Shown here in pieces: positions 1-11,154 of a stretch of 64,000 nucleotides of DNA (position 1 is the stretch's first letter; every line of letters begins with the position of its first letter). Origin of the DNA: Fremontodendron californicum (taxonomy: Eukaryota > Streptophyta > Magnoliopsida > Malvales > Malvaceae); assembly GCA_030761205.1 (NCBI GenBank), contig JAULJL010000011.1, positions 11,522,501 to 11,586,500 of the forward strand. The letters run 5' to 3'. The notes under the pieces were generated by a model that was given only the letters and a program-made list of their open reading frames with translations, was not told the DNA's origin and did no database searches. The position numbers were made by a program, and so were the translations under genes.

Positions 1-39
1 TAAGTGCAAGGTTAAATTAGATACGCTCTTTTGAGTTCA
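1..39 (+). repeat. 3' end of the 5' LTR of the Athila-type element
   Basis: The sequence matches 14152-14190, the end of the 3' LTR, and both end in TTGAGTTCA. The internal region starts at 40. Confidence 0.9.
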
Positions 40-48
40 TCAAGTTTT

Positions 49-66
49 TGGCGCTGTTGCCGGGGA
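49..66 (+). promoter_or_regulatory. Primer-binding site of the Athila-type element
   Basis: TGGCGCTGTTGCCGGGGA lies 9 nt after the LTR end and begins with the TGG expected opposite a tRNA CCA end. It is the classic Athila-type PBS; one base (T55) departs from the usual GGCGCCG form. The exact tRNA was not checked. Confidence 0.85.
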
Positions 67-151
67 TTGCTTTCTTTAGTTTAATAGTTATTTGGTATAT
101 TCTTATTTTCTATTTTAATTAGTTTATTTTTTTTGTTTTCTTTTTCAGTGA

Positions 152-957
152 ATGTCCCAATCTTCCAAAGAAGAAGAACCTCACTTAGGACTTAGGAGAA
201 TTAGGGAATTCATAGCTTCCCACCATAAAACAAACGAAGAGTTGATCCAAACCATCCAAGTGGAACAAGGAGAGATGGCTGTTGACAACCGAACTCTCAA
301 GGAGCTAGCTGCTCCAGACTTGGATCAACAACTATTATGCATTGAATATGCTAATCTTGAGGTAGCTTTTGAATTAAAATCTGGTTTGATTCATCTTCTC
401 CCAACTTTTCATGGTTTTGCAGGAGAGGATCCAAATAAGCATCTCAAGGAATTCCATGTAGTTAGCTCAAGCATTAGGCCAACCGGGGTCACGGAAGAGC
501 AAATTAAGTTAAGAGCCTTCCCATTCTCTCTACCTGATTCGGCAAAGGAATAGCTCTATCATCTACCATCTGGGACCATAACTACATGAAATGGTATGAA
601 GAAATCATTCTTGGAAAGGTATTTCCCAGCATCTAAGGCTGCCAACATTAGTAAAGAGATATGTGGGATTCGGCAATACAACGGAGAGTCCTTATATGAA
701 TATTGGGAGAGGTTCAAGAAACTTTGTGCATCATGTCCACACCATTAGATAAGTGAACAACTTCTCATCCAATATTTCTATGAAGGACTCATGCCCATTG
801 AAAGAAGTATGATAGATGCAGCAAGTGGGGGAGCTCTAGTTGATAAAACTCCTGGAGCTACTAGATCTCTCATCTCCAACATGGCAGCCAACACCCAACA
901 ATTCTCAAAAAGACAAGATCCACCACCACAACCCAAGAAAGTCAATGAGGTAAGTAC
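152..957 (+). pseudogene. Retrotransposon gag, N-terminal half (Athila type), broken
   Basis: An open frame starts at ATG 152 and runs 133 codons to a TAG at 551-553. This replaces the tryptophan usual at this place in Athila Gag (AKxW followed by LYHLP). Gag-like sequence continues past the stop in the same and shifted frames (SFLERYFPASKAANISKEIC, then QYNGESLYEYWERFKKLCAS, then QPKKVNEVST near 945), which is the retrotransposon gag core that builds the particle shell. The frame is then cut by the 963-6551 insertion and resumes at 6557. The protein would be structural only. It is clearly dead here because of at least one nonsense mutation plus the insertion. Confidence 0.85.
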
Positions 958-962
958 ATTAT

Positions 963-2449
963 TGTTGTCAGATTTATCACGCAAGTGCACATATCATTAA
1001 CAAGTAATAAAGTGAAAAGTAAAGTGTCGATCCCACGAGGAATTGCTATTAAATTTGCTAAGTACTAAAATTAACACACTCAATCTTATCTAAACAATTA
1101 ATTAAAGATAGTAATTAAAAACTAAATTAAAAGAAACTAATACTGAAAGCAAGTAAATTAAAAAAAAAAAGTGAATTCAATTAATTATAAAAGCCTAGGA
1201 TTACAACTTCCCTCAACACTTTGCTTGAATCTCTCTCAACCTCTTCACTTGATTAATAATCCTGAGTTGTTAACCTAGAGTTCTATCTTATATATAAGGA
1301 TCTTCCGATGGTCTCATAAAAATATCCTTCTTAACCAATTAACTATATTCCTATGATAATTGAATTAAAGAAGAACTCGTTAAGCTTAGGCTCTAACAAT
1401 GGTTACACATGACAAGTAAGTGTATTCCTACCCTACGTGTAGATCAATTCATCCCAATAAATGAATATGAAACATGTGTCATTCAATCCATGTCTAACAC
1501 TAAACTCCCTTTTCCAAGTTGTATTTAGGTTAACAAATCAATCTAATTGATGGCCAATCAATTAAAAGCATTAAGAACAAGAATGAACAAACAACTCAAC
1601 AAATCATTAAATCAAGCTAGAGAGAGAAAGTAAATTCAAACTATGTGTTGAGTTCTATTGAAATCCTAGTAAAAGAGATTTAGTTCATGATAGTTAATGA
1701 AAACAAAGAATCAAATAGTTTCACCATCATCAACAACACAAGAAAAATAAAAAAGAGAAAAGAGAAAACTAAGAGTTGTTAGTTCTTGAATCTTGAATCT
1801 TCAAATCTTCCAATCTTCTTGAGAGAATTTGATGGAAGCTATCTTCTTAAGAAAGAATTATGTTTCTACGTATCCAATCCTTTTTATTCTGACCTAAAAG
1901 AGTCCTATTTAAAGTGTCCAAGGCCTACTGGAGTCCCAAACTTCGCGCGCAAGCAACGGTGTCAATATTAGGCTTTTTATGTTTTTTTACGTGTTTTGGC
2001 ACCGCGGCGCCAACTTTCTGGTTGCTGCCTGCAAGTTCTGTCATTTTCTTAAAATTCGTCAGCTGTTTTGAGTGGGAAAATCTTGTCCGAGTTTGACGAG
2101 TCTTATATCATTGGAAAGGTATGGAAGTCAGATTCAAAAGTCATGAAGGAAGTTTTCTCAAATGAAGTCTTTAAGATCATGTTTTTCTTGAAAGAAGCTC
2201 TAGAGGTCTGATCTGCCTACTCATTGCTTTGCACTGTTTTTCATCGTTTTGCACCTCGAAGCTCCAGATCACCTTGGACCTATAAACACACATAAATAAC
2301 AACTAAATAACTATTTTAAACATAAAATGGATAAATAAAATAGTTATAAAAATATCTAAAACTAATCAAATCCTAATAAAATCCTCAAAGATTTAGCCGA
2401 TTTAAAAGCATAAAAGGTGGCAAAATAACTATATTTCCTAGAGTTATCA
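963..2449 (-). repeat. 3' LTR (by transcription) of the nested pol-less element
   Basis: About 1487 bp, colinear with 5023-6551 with scattered substitutions and small indels. The left end TGTTGTCAG and right end GAGTTATCA give TG...CA termini. Frequent differences between the two LTRs, including an extra roughly 40 bp of GC-rich sequence near 6080-6120 in the right copy, point to an older insertion than the chromovirus at 46 kb. Confidence 0.9.
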
Positions 2450-2488
2450 CACTCCCAAACTTAAGATTTTGCTAGTCCTCGAGCAAAA
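2450..2488 (-). promoter_or_regulatory. Polypurine tract plus conserved 21-nt hairpin of the nested element
   Basis: On the minus strand AAGTTTGGGAGTG abuts the LTR start TGATAAC. Immediately upstream, 2468-2488 reads TTTTGCTCGAGGACTAGCAA plus one A. Its ends TTTGCT and AGCAAA can pair. The 21-mer is identical in the elements at 12651-12671 and 22309-22329. Confidence 0.8.
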
Positions 2489-3865
2489 CAAAACAAAACT
2501 AACTAACTAACTATATAAACTGACACAAAACATCACTCAAGATAAATGCACTCAAACAATGATTTCTTAATTTTCCTCAAAAGTTACCTCAAAATCCTGA
2601 TTCAAAGTAGAACATAAACATAATCCAAATCTATGATTCAATTCAATTGTAAACTTCATGCTTGAATGGATTTTCAATGTGTGTGTGGATAATCTCTTTG
2701 CAAATCATCACATGCAATCTAAATAAGTTTATACCAATGCAAAATACTAATTAGTACTAGATTCTCATATGTTTGCTTTTCATCTCTCTCTCCACTAATG
2801 TAGAGTAACACTTCATCAAGGATCAAGTAGGTCTTTATTAAGCTTGTAATGTAAGGCTAGGGTCAAGGTAGGATAAAGGATATATTTCGGTTTAAGTTCA
2901 CCCATAGACACTTTACATTTTTATCAAGATTTTTGAGAGCCATAGTCTTTTCCTCAAATTACATTCTCCATTCTTTGAATATACTTCCTTTTTTGCTTCA
3001 CCAATTTATTCACCCTTTTTTTTTATTCTTCGTTTTCGAAGAACCATAAACTTTTTTTTTATATCACCACTGCACCCAAATTCGACATGGCTCATAATTG
3101 TTTCCTGTAATATCATCACATGCCTATGCAGTGAAGGTTAATCATGGTTTTTCTTAGTTGGCTAGGCTAAAAGATGTGACAATCAAAGAAAATAGATATA
3201 TCAATAGGCACAAAGAGGTAGACTAAGGATAATAAGCTTGAAAGGCTCAAACGATCCAAAGATGGCCTAAATCACTTCCTTAACTTAATATTGTCTAGGA
3301 TTTCGCCTTGAGAGAGAATCAAACAAATTCTAGGTTCTAGACATAATTGCAATTCACATCAACATAATCAGTCTTTAAATAAGCAATGCAAATCTAAGCA
3401 AGAGATTAAGTGCTCAATTTGTTGAAAATCACATCCTAACATGAAACTAACAAAAAAATTTAACACAAATTCTTCTCATGCTTATGTCTTCCCAAAAATC
3501 AAGATAAATCAATAACTAAAATTCATCATTGGATAAGGATTCCATCATACTAAGTGCATTATATCTCAAGTAACTTTTTTTTATACTCCTAATAATAAAA
3601 TTAGACAATCAAACAACTAAAACAAATCTAAAGACACAGCCAAACTTAAAACAAACATTGTCCTCAATGTTTGGATATAAAAAGAGTAAGAACAAGAAAA
3701 CACCCCTATCGATGAAAGCAACGCAGAAGAATCTTTAGTTTTCCTCTTAGACCTCATCATGCTTGTCCAAGTTGGGTGAGTAGTCACTACAAAAGAAAAC
3801 AAAGTAAAACTAAAATAATAAGTCCTAAAAATTAAAATTGAAAAAGAAAAGAAAAAATTTAGAAT
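2489..3865. other. Non-coding 3' internal region of the nested pol-less element
   Basis: AT-rich, with no credible coding frame on either strand. It aligns with 22330-23793 of the sister element, for example the shared CATCTCTCTCTCCACTAATG blocks at about 2784 and 22597. It is therefore ordinary internal element sequence and not a host gene. Confidence 0.7.
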
Positions 3866-3891
3866 TTGGGTTGCCTCCCAAGAAGCGCTTG
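3866..3891 (-). promoter_or_regulatory. 26-nt conserved palindrome/hairpin motif downstream of gag
   Basis: The minus strand reads CAAGCGCTTCTTGG followed by GAGGCAACCCAA. It contains the 8-nt palindrome AAGCGCTT and a TTGGG/CCCAA stem with a 6-nt loop. It lies 34 nt after the gag-fragment stop codon and is identical at 11129-11154 and 23794-23819. Confidence 0.75.
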
Positions 3892-3925
3892 ATTTATAGT
3901 CACCGGCTTGACTATCTCATGCCCA

Positions 3926-4896
3926 TTAGTCGGTATCCAACCACTTGATGATTTTCAATTCATGCCATTTGGATGTTCTTTCTTTGAACAACTTCGCTTT
4001 CTTGCAAGATTGAAAGCGGAATTCATCCCTTTCAGTGGTAGAATTCAAGAATGCCGTAAGTGGATCAATGGGATAAATTTCTATAAACTCTTCTTTAATA
4101 GCACTTTCTACCACATCGACTAGCTTAGGTTGTTGGATGCATTGGGGAACAAGTGGTGGTGGGTTACACGGAATCCCATCTTCTTGAGCTTTCACAAATT
4201 CTTCAAGAGGCTGAGTTGGCAATTCAAGGTTCTTGCTATCCTCATCTATCTCTTGTTCACTACTAGTTGTGATTTCATTGCAATGCTCATCTTCACCTGG
4301 TCTAGAATTAGCTTCAATGTCATCTAAAAGAGTTTCTTTAGGGCAATTGTTAATGGCATTGGCAAGCTGGCTCATTTGCATCTCAAGATTTCTGATTGAT
4401 GCATCATTTTCCGCCATGTATTGCAACATCATCTCTTCCAATGATGGCTTCTCTTCTAGGACTGGATCTTGACTTTGAAGTAATGCTGAATAATTTGATT
4501 GATCACTGCTTGGCTTGCCATGAATTTCATAAACACCTCTTCCAATGATGGTTTCTTTTCTGGGACAGGTGCTTGTGCATATGGTGGAAACTCAAAAGGA
4601 TATGCTTGATTGTCTGAATAGGAGGACCATTGATTGTTGTTCCATGAAAAATTTTGGCGATCTCCTCAACCTAGATTGTAGTCGTTGGAATAAAAGTTAT
4701 TTTGATGCATATTATAGTTTCCAACATATTGCATTGATTCAGCATAGGTTGGGCACCTATGATGTCTACCCCCACAGAGTTCACAAATTACAAACGGGCT
4801 TTGAACAGAAGGTACACACAAAGTGTCAAGCTTCTTGTTAAGTGCAGCCACTTGTGCAGATAAAGCATTGATTGCCTCCCGTTTATAATAACACAT
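3926..4896 (-). pseudogene. Gag C-terminal fragment (zinc knuckle plus acidic tail), no pol
   Basis: Two minus-strand frames make one decayed product. The first (4896-4666) carries the zinc knuckle CELCGGRHH, followed by the QNNFYSNDYNLG type of sequence found after the knuckle in Athila Gag. After a break of about 220 bp, still readable as Gag (PFEFPPYAQAPVPEKKPSLE), the second (4441-3926, 171 codons) has the heptad-like stretch IRNLEMQMSQLANAINNCP. That is followed by an acidic linker and the tail KKAKLFKERTSKWHELKIIK before the stop. The capsid part of Gag is missing, since only about 100 nt separate the PBS from this frame. The sister element at 23855-24899 has the same architecture. The function of the tail is unknown. 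Confidence 0.75.
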
Positions 4897-4998
4897 AGTG
4901 CATCCAAATCAACAAAACCTAAAAGTAAAGAAAAATAAAGTTTAAATTAAGACTAAGGTTGCTTGGTATTAATATTAACAAAAAAATAGTAAAACAAT

Positions 4999-5016
4999 TC
5001 CCCGACAATGGCGCCA
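4999..5016 (-). promoter_or_regulatory. Primer-binding site of the nested pol-less element
   Basis: The minus strand reads TGGCGCCATTGTCGGGGA, 6 nt inside the right LTR edge. It is the same tRNA type as the Athila PBS at 49-66, so the same primer would serve both. Confidence 0.85.
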
Positions 5017-5022
5017 AAAAAT

Positions 5023-6551
5023 TGTTTGTCGGATTTACCATGCAAGTGCACGTATCGTTAACAAGTAATAAAGTGAAAAGTAAAGTATCGATCCCACGAG
5101 GAATTGCTATTAAATTTGCTAAGTACTAAAATTAACACACTCAATCTTATCTAAACAATTAATTAAAGATAGTAATTAAAAACTAAATTAAAAGAAACTA
5201 ATACTGAAAGCAAGTAAATTAAAAAAAAAAGTGAACTCAATTAATTATAAAAGCCTAGGATTAAAACTTCCCTCAACACTTCGCTTGAATCTCTCTCAAC
5301 CTCTTCACTTGATTATTGATCCTAAGTTGTTAACCTAGAGTTCTATCTTATTTATAAGAATCTTCCGATGGTCTCATAAAAATATCCTTCTTAACCAATA
5401 AACTATATTCCTATGATAATTGAATTAAAGAAAAACTCATTAAGCTTAGGCTCTAACAATGGTTACACATGACAAGTAAGTGTATTCCTACCCTACCTGC
5501 AGATCAATTCATCCTAATAAATGAATATGAAACATGTGTCATTCAATCCATGTCTAACACTAAACTCCCTTTTCTAAGTTGTATTTAGGTTAACAAATCA
5601 ATCTAATTGGTGGCCAATCAATTAGAAGCATTAAGAACAAGAATGAACAAACAACTCAACAAATCATTAAATCAAGCTAAAGATAGAAAGTAAATTCAAA
5701 CTATGTGTTGAGTTCCATTGAAATCCTAGTAAAAGAGATTTAGTTCATGATAATTAATGAAAACAAAGAATCAAATAGTTTCACCATCATCAACAACACA
5801 AGAAAAATAAAGAAGAGAAAAGAGAAAACTAAGAGTTGTCAGTTCTTGAATCTTGAATCTTCAAATCTTCCAATCTTCTTGAGAGAATTTGATGGAAACT
5901 ATCTTCTTAAGAGAGAATTAGGTTTCTAGGTATCCAATCCTCTTTATTCTTACCTAAAATAGTCTTATTTATAGTGTCCAAGGCCTCCTGGAGTCTCAAA
6001 CTTCGCACACAAGCAATGGCATCAAAATCAGGCTTTTTACATTTTTTTTACGTGTTTTGGCACCGTGGCGCCAACTTTCTGCCTCCCCGTCGCCATGGCC
6101 CTAGGCCGCGGTCCCGACTCTCTGGTTGCTACTTGCAGGTTTTGTCATCTTCTCGAATTTTGTCAGCTATTTTAACTGGGAAAATCTCGTCCGATTTTGA
6201 CGATCTTATATCGTTGAAAAGGTATGGAAGTCAGCTTCAAAAGTAATGAAGGAAGTTTTCTCAAAAGAAGTCTTTAAGATCATGTTTTTCTTGAAAGAAG
6301 CTCCGGAGATCGGATCTGCGTGCTCATTGCTTTGCACCATTTTTCATCGTTTTGCACCTCGAAGCTCCAGATCACCTTGGACCTATAAAAACACATAAAT
6401 AACAACTAAATAACTATTTTAAACATAAAATGGATAAATAACGTAATTATAAAAAATCTAAAACTAATCAAATCCTAATAAAATCCTCAGAGACTTAGCC
6501 GATTTAAAAGCATAAAAGGTGGCAAAATAACTATATTTCCTAGAGTTATCA
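5023..6551 (-). repeat. 5' LTR (by transcription) of the nested pol-less element
   Basis: About 1529 bp, direct repeat of 963-2449. A minus-strand TATAAATA at 5966-5973 is the likely promoter TATA box; the same box is at 26011-26018 in the sister element. Just upstream on the transcribed strand is a GC-rich block (about 6060-6125). Confidence 0.88.
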
Positions 6552-6556
6552 ATCAT

Positions 6557-7140
6557 CCCTTGAAAAAAAATTCTCAACTGACTTCTCTTGTGCAACAATT
6601 GGTTGTAGGTAATATACAGCAAATTAAGGCTTGTGGCATATGTTCTTCCATGGGGCATCAAACTGATATGTGCCCAACACTACAAAAGGATACCAATGAA
6701 CATGTGAATGCCATGGGCGGATTTCAGAACCAACCAAGGAAGTATGATCCCTACTCTAACACTTACAATCCACGATGGAGGGATCATCCAAACTTCAATT
6801 ATGGAGGAAACCAATCACAAGTTGCTCCTCCACCATTTGACAATAGACCATCGGGTTTTCATCAAAGGATTCAACAACCATATCAAACCCGACAACAAAT
6901 GCCACTAACTCAAAATTCAAGTACTTCTCTTGAAGATCTTGTTAAAGCCCTTTCTACTAATACAATTCAAAATCAATAGGAAACAAAGGCAAGTATTCAA
7001 ATTTTGGAGATTCAAGAAGGGAAAATGGCAACAACAATAAGTCAAATGCAAGCAAGTGATTTCGGGAAATTACCTTCCCAAACTATAGTGAATCCCAGAG
7101 AAAATGCTAATGCCATAATTAAGAAGTGGGAAACAACTTG
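6557..7140 (+). pseudogene. Retrotransposon gag, C-terminal half (Athila type)
   Basis: This continues the gag interrupted at 957. The frame reads SQLTSLVQQLVVGNIQQIKA and then a zinc knuckle CGICSSMGHQTDMC (C-x2-C-x4-H-x4-C), which binds the element's RNA during packaging. Next comes a proline/asparagine-rich stretch (NQPRKYDPYSNTYNPRWRDH). A TAG at 6977-6979 replaces a glutamine codon, and further Gag-like sequence follows to about 7140, where the frame breaks again. The longest intact piece is 139 codons from 6560. It is non-functional but diagnostic. Confidence 0.85.
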
Positions 7141-7144
7141 AGAC

Positions 7145-7945
7145 ACCACAAAAGGATAGTGCTCAAGGGGAGGACAACAACATTGCATCATCTTCATATC
7201 CCAATGAGCCACTACAAAAGGTAACTCCTAAACCATCTTTTCCTTCTTATATAACTCCTCCATCTTTTCCTAGCAGGTTAGCAAAGTCCAAAAATGAGGA
7301 GCAAGAGAAGGAAATTTTGGAAACCTTCCAGAAAGTAGAGGTGAACATTCCTTTACTAGATACTATCAAGCAAGTGCCAAGTTATGCCAAGTTTCTAAAA
7401 GAGTTGTGCACTTCTAAACGGAAGTTGAAAGGGAATGAAAAGGTAAGTGTGGGAGAAAATGTGTCAGCTGTTCTTCAAAAGAAACTCCCACCTAAATGCA
7501 AGAATCCAGGTATGTTTACCATTCCTTGTAAAATAGGAAACACCAGGTTTGAGCGTGCTATGCTAGATCTAGGAGCATCCATTAATGTCATGTCATATTC
7601 AATTTATGCCTCATTAAATCTAGGACCATTAGAGGAAACCGGTGTTATAAACAACTTGTTGACCGTTCTAACACTTATCCTAGAGGAGTTATAGAAGATG
7701 TCCTTGTACAAGTTAATGAGTTGGTCTTTCCCGCTGATTTCTATGTTCTTGAGATGGAAGATGAGATGTCTTCTAATCCAACACACATTCTATTAGGGAG
7801 ACCATTCTTAAAAATAGCTAGGACTAAAATACATGTGCATGATGGCACCCTTACTATGGAATTTGATGGTGAAATAATTCGTTTTAACATTTTTGAGGCC
7901 ATGAGATATCCTAGTGATGTGCATTACTTTTTACTATTGATATAA
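7145..7945 (+). pseudogene. Aspartic protease domain of Athila-type pol, frameshifted
   Basis: The frame from about 7145 covers the Gag-Pol linker, with an intact 125-codon stretch from ATG 7317. The active site is MLDLGASINVMS near 7560-7595; DLGAS in place of the usual D[ST]G is typical of Athila proteases. After LGPLEETGVI the frame shifts near 7645, and the remainder of the fold (FPADFYVLEM, HILLGRPFLKIARTKI) continues in another frame from about 7700 to 7945. The enzyme would cut the polyprotein into mature parts. One frameshift lies inside the fold, so it is inactive. Confidence 0.85.
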
Positions 7946-7953
7946 TTGATTCC

Positions 7954-9336
7954 TTGGTACAAAAAGCATTTGAACTAGATGGTGAAGATAGTTTGGAAGT
8001 ATCCATTAATAGGTACCTTGGCTTGGAGAATTCTAAAGGAGAAGAGAAACTCGCTTTGAGTGAACAAGTGGAAGAGACAGTAGCATCGTTACAAGCATTA
8101 CCACCTAAAGATGCAAGATTTGATGTTTCATTTATTGAATTGCCTTTATATAATGATAAACTTCTACCTTCCATTTTGCAGGCACCAACTTTGGAGTTGA
8201 AACCATTACCGGACCATTTGAAATATGCGTTCTTAGGTGAAAAGGACACACTATCGGTCATAATTGCCAAAGAGCTCACACCTTTGCAAGAAGAGAGACT
8301 TGTTCGGATGCTTAGAGAGCATAAGGTAGCAATTGGTTGGACAATTGCCGATATCAAGGGAATAAGCCCATCTATGTGCATGCACCAGATTTTGTTAAAG
8401 GAAGGGTCCAAACCAACAAGAGAAGCATAACGTAGATTGAATCCTCCTATGATAGAGGTGGTGAAAAAGGAGATACTGAAGCTCCTAAATGTTGGAGTGA
8501 TCTATCCCATCTCGGATAGCAAATGGGTGAGCCCGGTCCAAGTAGTTCCTAAAAAGTCTGGTGTAACTGTTGTAAAAAATAATGAGAATGAACTATTTCC
8601 TACTAGAATTCAAACAGGGTGGCGAGTTTGTATTGACTATTGAAAACTTAATTCAACAACTCGCAAATACTACTTTTCTTTACCTTTTATTGATCAAATG
8701 CTTGAAAGGTTAGCTGGCCATTCTCATTATTGTTTTCTTAATGGTTTTTCAGGTTATAATCAGATAGCAATTGCTCCAGAGGACCAAGAGAAAACAAATT
8801 TTACATGTCCGTTTGGTACCTTTGCATATCGACGCATGCCGTTTGGTCTTTGTAATGCACTAGTTACATTCTAAAGGTGTATGGTTAGTATATTTTCAGA
8901 TTATGTAGAGAACATCATAGAGGTTTTCATGGATGATTTTAGTGTCTATGGTGATTCTTTTGATAGATGTCTACATAACCTTACACTTGTACTTAAAAGA
9001 TGCATGGAGACTAACCTTGTATTGAATTGGAAAAAATGTCACTTTATGGTAGAACAAGGAATAGTTTTAGGCCATGTTATTTCTTCTAAGGGAGTAGAAG
9101 TAGATAAATCTAAAATAGATATTATGCATTCTTTACCACCTCCCACAAATGTGAGAGAGGTTCGTTCTTTTCTTGGACATGCAGGTTTCTATAGAAGATT
9201 TATCAAAGACTTATCAAAGATAACACTACCTCTTTGCAAGCTATTACAGAAAGATGTGGATTTCTACTTTGATGATAAATACAAAGAGGTGTTTGAAACA
9301 TTGAAGGGACTCTTGACATCAGCTCCTATCATGTAA
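7954..9336 (+). pseudogene. Reverse transcriptase domain of Athila-type pol, multiple stops
   Basis: One continuous reading frame is interrupted by in-frame stops at 8428 (TAA), 8641 (TGA) and 8872 (TAA), and ends with a TAA at 9334. Between them are the RT landmarks: WVSPVQVVPKK and WRVCIDY near 8525-8640, the catalytic region HYCFLNGFSGYNQIAIAPED (about 8725-8790, with N in place of the usual Asp), FGTFAYRRMPFGLCNA, and the polymerase centre VFMDDFSVYG (about 8925-8955). The thumb/connection continues with GHVISSKGVEVDKSKI and SFLGHAGFYRRFIKD. Each stop equals one C-to-T change from CAA or CGA. The enzyme is dead. Confidence 0.9.
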
Positions 9337-9830
9337 GCACCAAATTCGAATGTACCTTTTGAAATCATGTGTGATGCTAGTGACTATGCCATTGGAGCTG
9401 TTTTGGGCCAACGGGTTGGCAGAGCCTCACATGCCATATATTATTCCTCCCGAACTCATAATGATGCTCAATTAAACTATTCCACTACTGAAAAAGAACT
9501 TTTCGTTGTTGTATTTGCTTTAGAGAAATTTCATTCTTATTTAATTGGTACTAAAGTAATTGTATTTTCTTACCATGCAGCCCATAGGTACTTGCTTACT
9601 AAGAAAAAGGCCAAACCAAGGTTGATTAGATGGATACTTCTCTTACAAGAGTTTGATTTGGAAATAAGAGAGATAGGAGAGGTAGTGACAACCTGGTTGC
9701 GGACCATCTTAGCCATTTAGTTCATGAAGAGGATGCACTACAGTTGCATGAGAACTTTTTGGATGAGCAACTCTTTTCCATGAGCACAACAACTCCTTGG
9801 TATGCTAATATTGTTAATTACTTAGTCACC
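9337..9830 (+). pseudogene. RNase H domain of Athila-type pol
   Basis: From 9367 the frame reads MCDASDYAIGAVLGQR (first catalytic Asp), YSTTEKELFVVVFALEKF (catalytic Glu) and GTKVIVFSYHAAHRYLL. In the last, the usual TDH becomes SYH, so a third metal ligand is lost. KPRLIRWILLLQEFDLEIRE closes the domain at about 9675. A frameshift follows near 9690, after which LVHEEDALQLHENFLDEQLF is readable in another frame. It would degrade RNA in RNA:DNA hybrids during reverse transcription. The loss of the Asp and the frameshift make it inactive. Confidence 0.85.
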
Positions 9831-11093
9831 AAGCAGTTGCCACAAGAGTTGACCATAGCCCAATGAAATAAGATCAAAAGTGATGCCAAATACTATATTT
9901 GGGATGATCTTTACCTTTGGAAGCATTGCGCCGATCAGATCATAAGAAGATATGTACTTGAATCTGAATTCCATTCTATTCTAACCTTTTGTCACTCTTA
10001 TGCATGTGGAGGACACTTTGGATCCAAACGAAAAGCTATGAAAGTACTCGATTCTGGATTTTATTGGCCTACCTTGTTCAAATATGCATACCTCATTTAC
10101 AAGTCATGTGATCGTTGCCAAAGAACAGGTAATTTAGGTGCTAGAAATCAAATGCCTCAAACTCCAATACTTATTGTTGAAATTTTTGATGTATGGGGCA
10201 TGGATTTCATGGGACCTTTTCCTTCTTCTTTTGGTAATCTTTATTTTTTTACTTGCCGTTGATTATGTGTCAAAGTGGGTGGAAGCAAAAGCCACTAAGA
10301 CTAATGACTTTAAAGTTGTTTCAGATTTTGTCAAGACTAACATTTTTGCAAGGTTTGGAACACAAAAGGCCATAATCAGCGATAGAGGTACTCACTTTTG
10401 CAATAGGACCATGGAAGCACTTTTGAGGAAGTATAACATCACACACAAGTTATCCACATCATACCATCCTCAAACTAGTGGGCAAGCTGAAATATCAAAT
10501 CGAGAAGTAAAGTCCACCCTTGAAAATATAGTTAATCCAAATAGGAAGGATTGGAGTTCACGACTTGATGATGCACTTTGGACTTATATGATAGCATATA
10601 AGACACCCATTGGTATGTCTATCGACTTGTTTATGGTAAGCCTTGTCATCTTCCGGTTGAATTAGAACATAAAGCATATTGGGCTATCAAACAATGCAAC
10701 ATGGAGATAGATGAGGCAGGTAAGCAAAGAAAACTTCATTTACAAGAACTTGAGGAGATAAGGAATGATGCATATGAGAATTCTAGGATTTACAAGGAAA
10801 AGACTAAGGCGTTCCATCACAAGATGATATCAAGAAAAGACTTTGTTGTTGGACAAAAAGTTCTTCTTTTTTATTCACTCCTTAAGTTGTTTCCAGGTAA
10901 GTTACGTTCTCGTTGGGTTGGACCTTTTGTTATTACTAATGTGTTTACTCATGGTGCAATTGAAATCAAAAGTTCAAAGACAGATAAAGCATTCAAGGTA
11001 AACGGCCATAGATTGAAGCCTTACTATGAGAACTTTCCAATGCAAGATATCAAAGAGTTACCACTCTATGAGCCAAATTATGTTGAAGAATGA
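9831..11093 (+). pseudogene. Integrase domain of Athila-type pol, frameshifted
   Basis: The zinc-binding HHCC region is at about 9970-10125 (FHSILTFCHSYACGGHFGSK ... CDRCQ). The catalytic triad comes from GMDFMGP (about 10198), then after a frameshift near 10240 from IISDRGTHFCN (about 10375-10405) and GQAEISNRE (about 10480-10510), the last Glu. A further frameshift near 10620 precedes the C-terminal part (10701-11093), which includes VGQKVLLFYSLLKLFPGKLR and SRWVGPFVITNVF. The terminal stop is at 11091. A TGA at about 9865 interrupts the start. The enzyme would insert the cDNA into the genome; it is broken here. No chromodomain is seen at the C-terminus. Confidence 0.88.
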
Positions 11094-11128
11094 TGGCATG
11101 GGTCTAAGTAGGGCTGAGGACAATAAAC

Positions 11129-11154
11129 CAAGCGCTTCTTGGGAGGCAACCCAA
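11129..11154 (+). promoter_or_regulatory. 26-nt conserved palindrome/hairpin motif downstream of pol
   Basis: Identical to 3866-3891 and 23794-23819 on their coding strands. It starts 35 nt after the pol stop codon. It combines AAGCGCTT with a TTGGG-N6-CCCAA hairpin. Confidence 0.75.

Larger units (their letters stand above)
963..6551 (-). mobile_element. Non-autonomous, pol-less Athila-derived LTR element nested in gag
   Basis: Two direct repeats of about 1.5 kb (963-2449 and 5023-6551) begin TGTTGTC/TGTTTGTC and end TTATCA. They flank 2.57 kb of internal DNA. On the minus strand a PBS (4999-5016) follows the right LTR and a purine-rich tract (2450-2463) precedes the left LTR, so transcription is leftward. 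The internal region encodes only a Gag C-terminal fragment; no protease, RT, RNase H or integrase is seen. The interrupted host gag reads through if the insert is removed. The target duplicate is ATTAT (958-962) versus ATCAT (6552-6556), one transition apart. It is the same family as the element at 20772-26509. Confidence 0.9.
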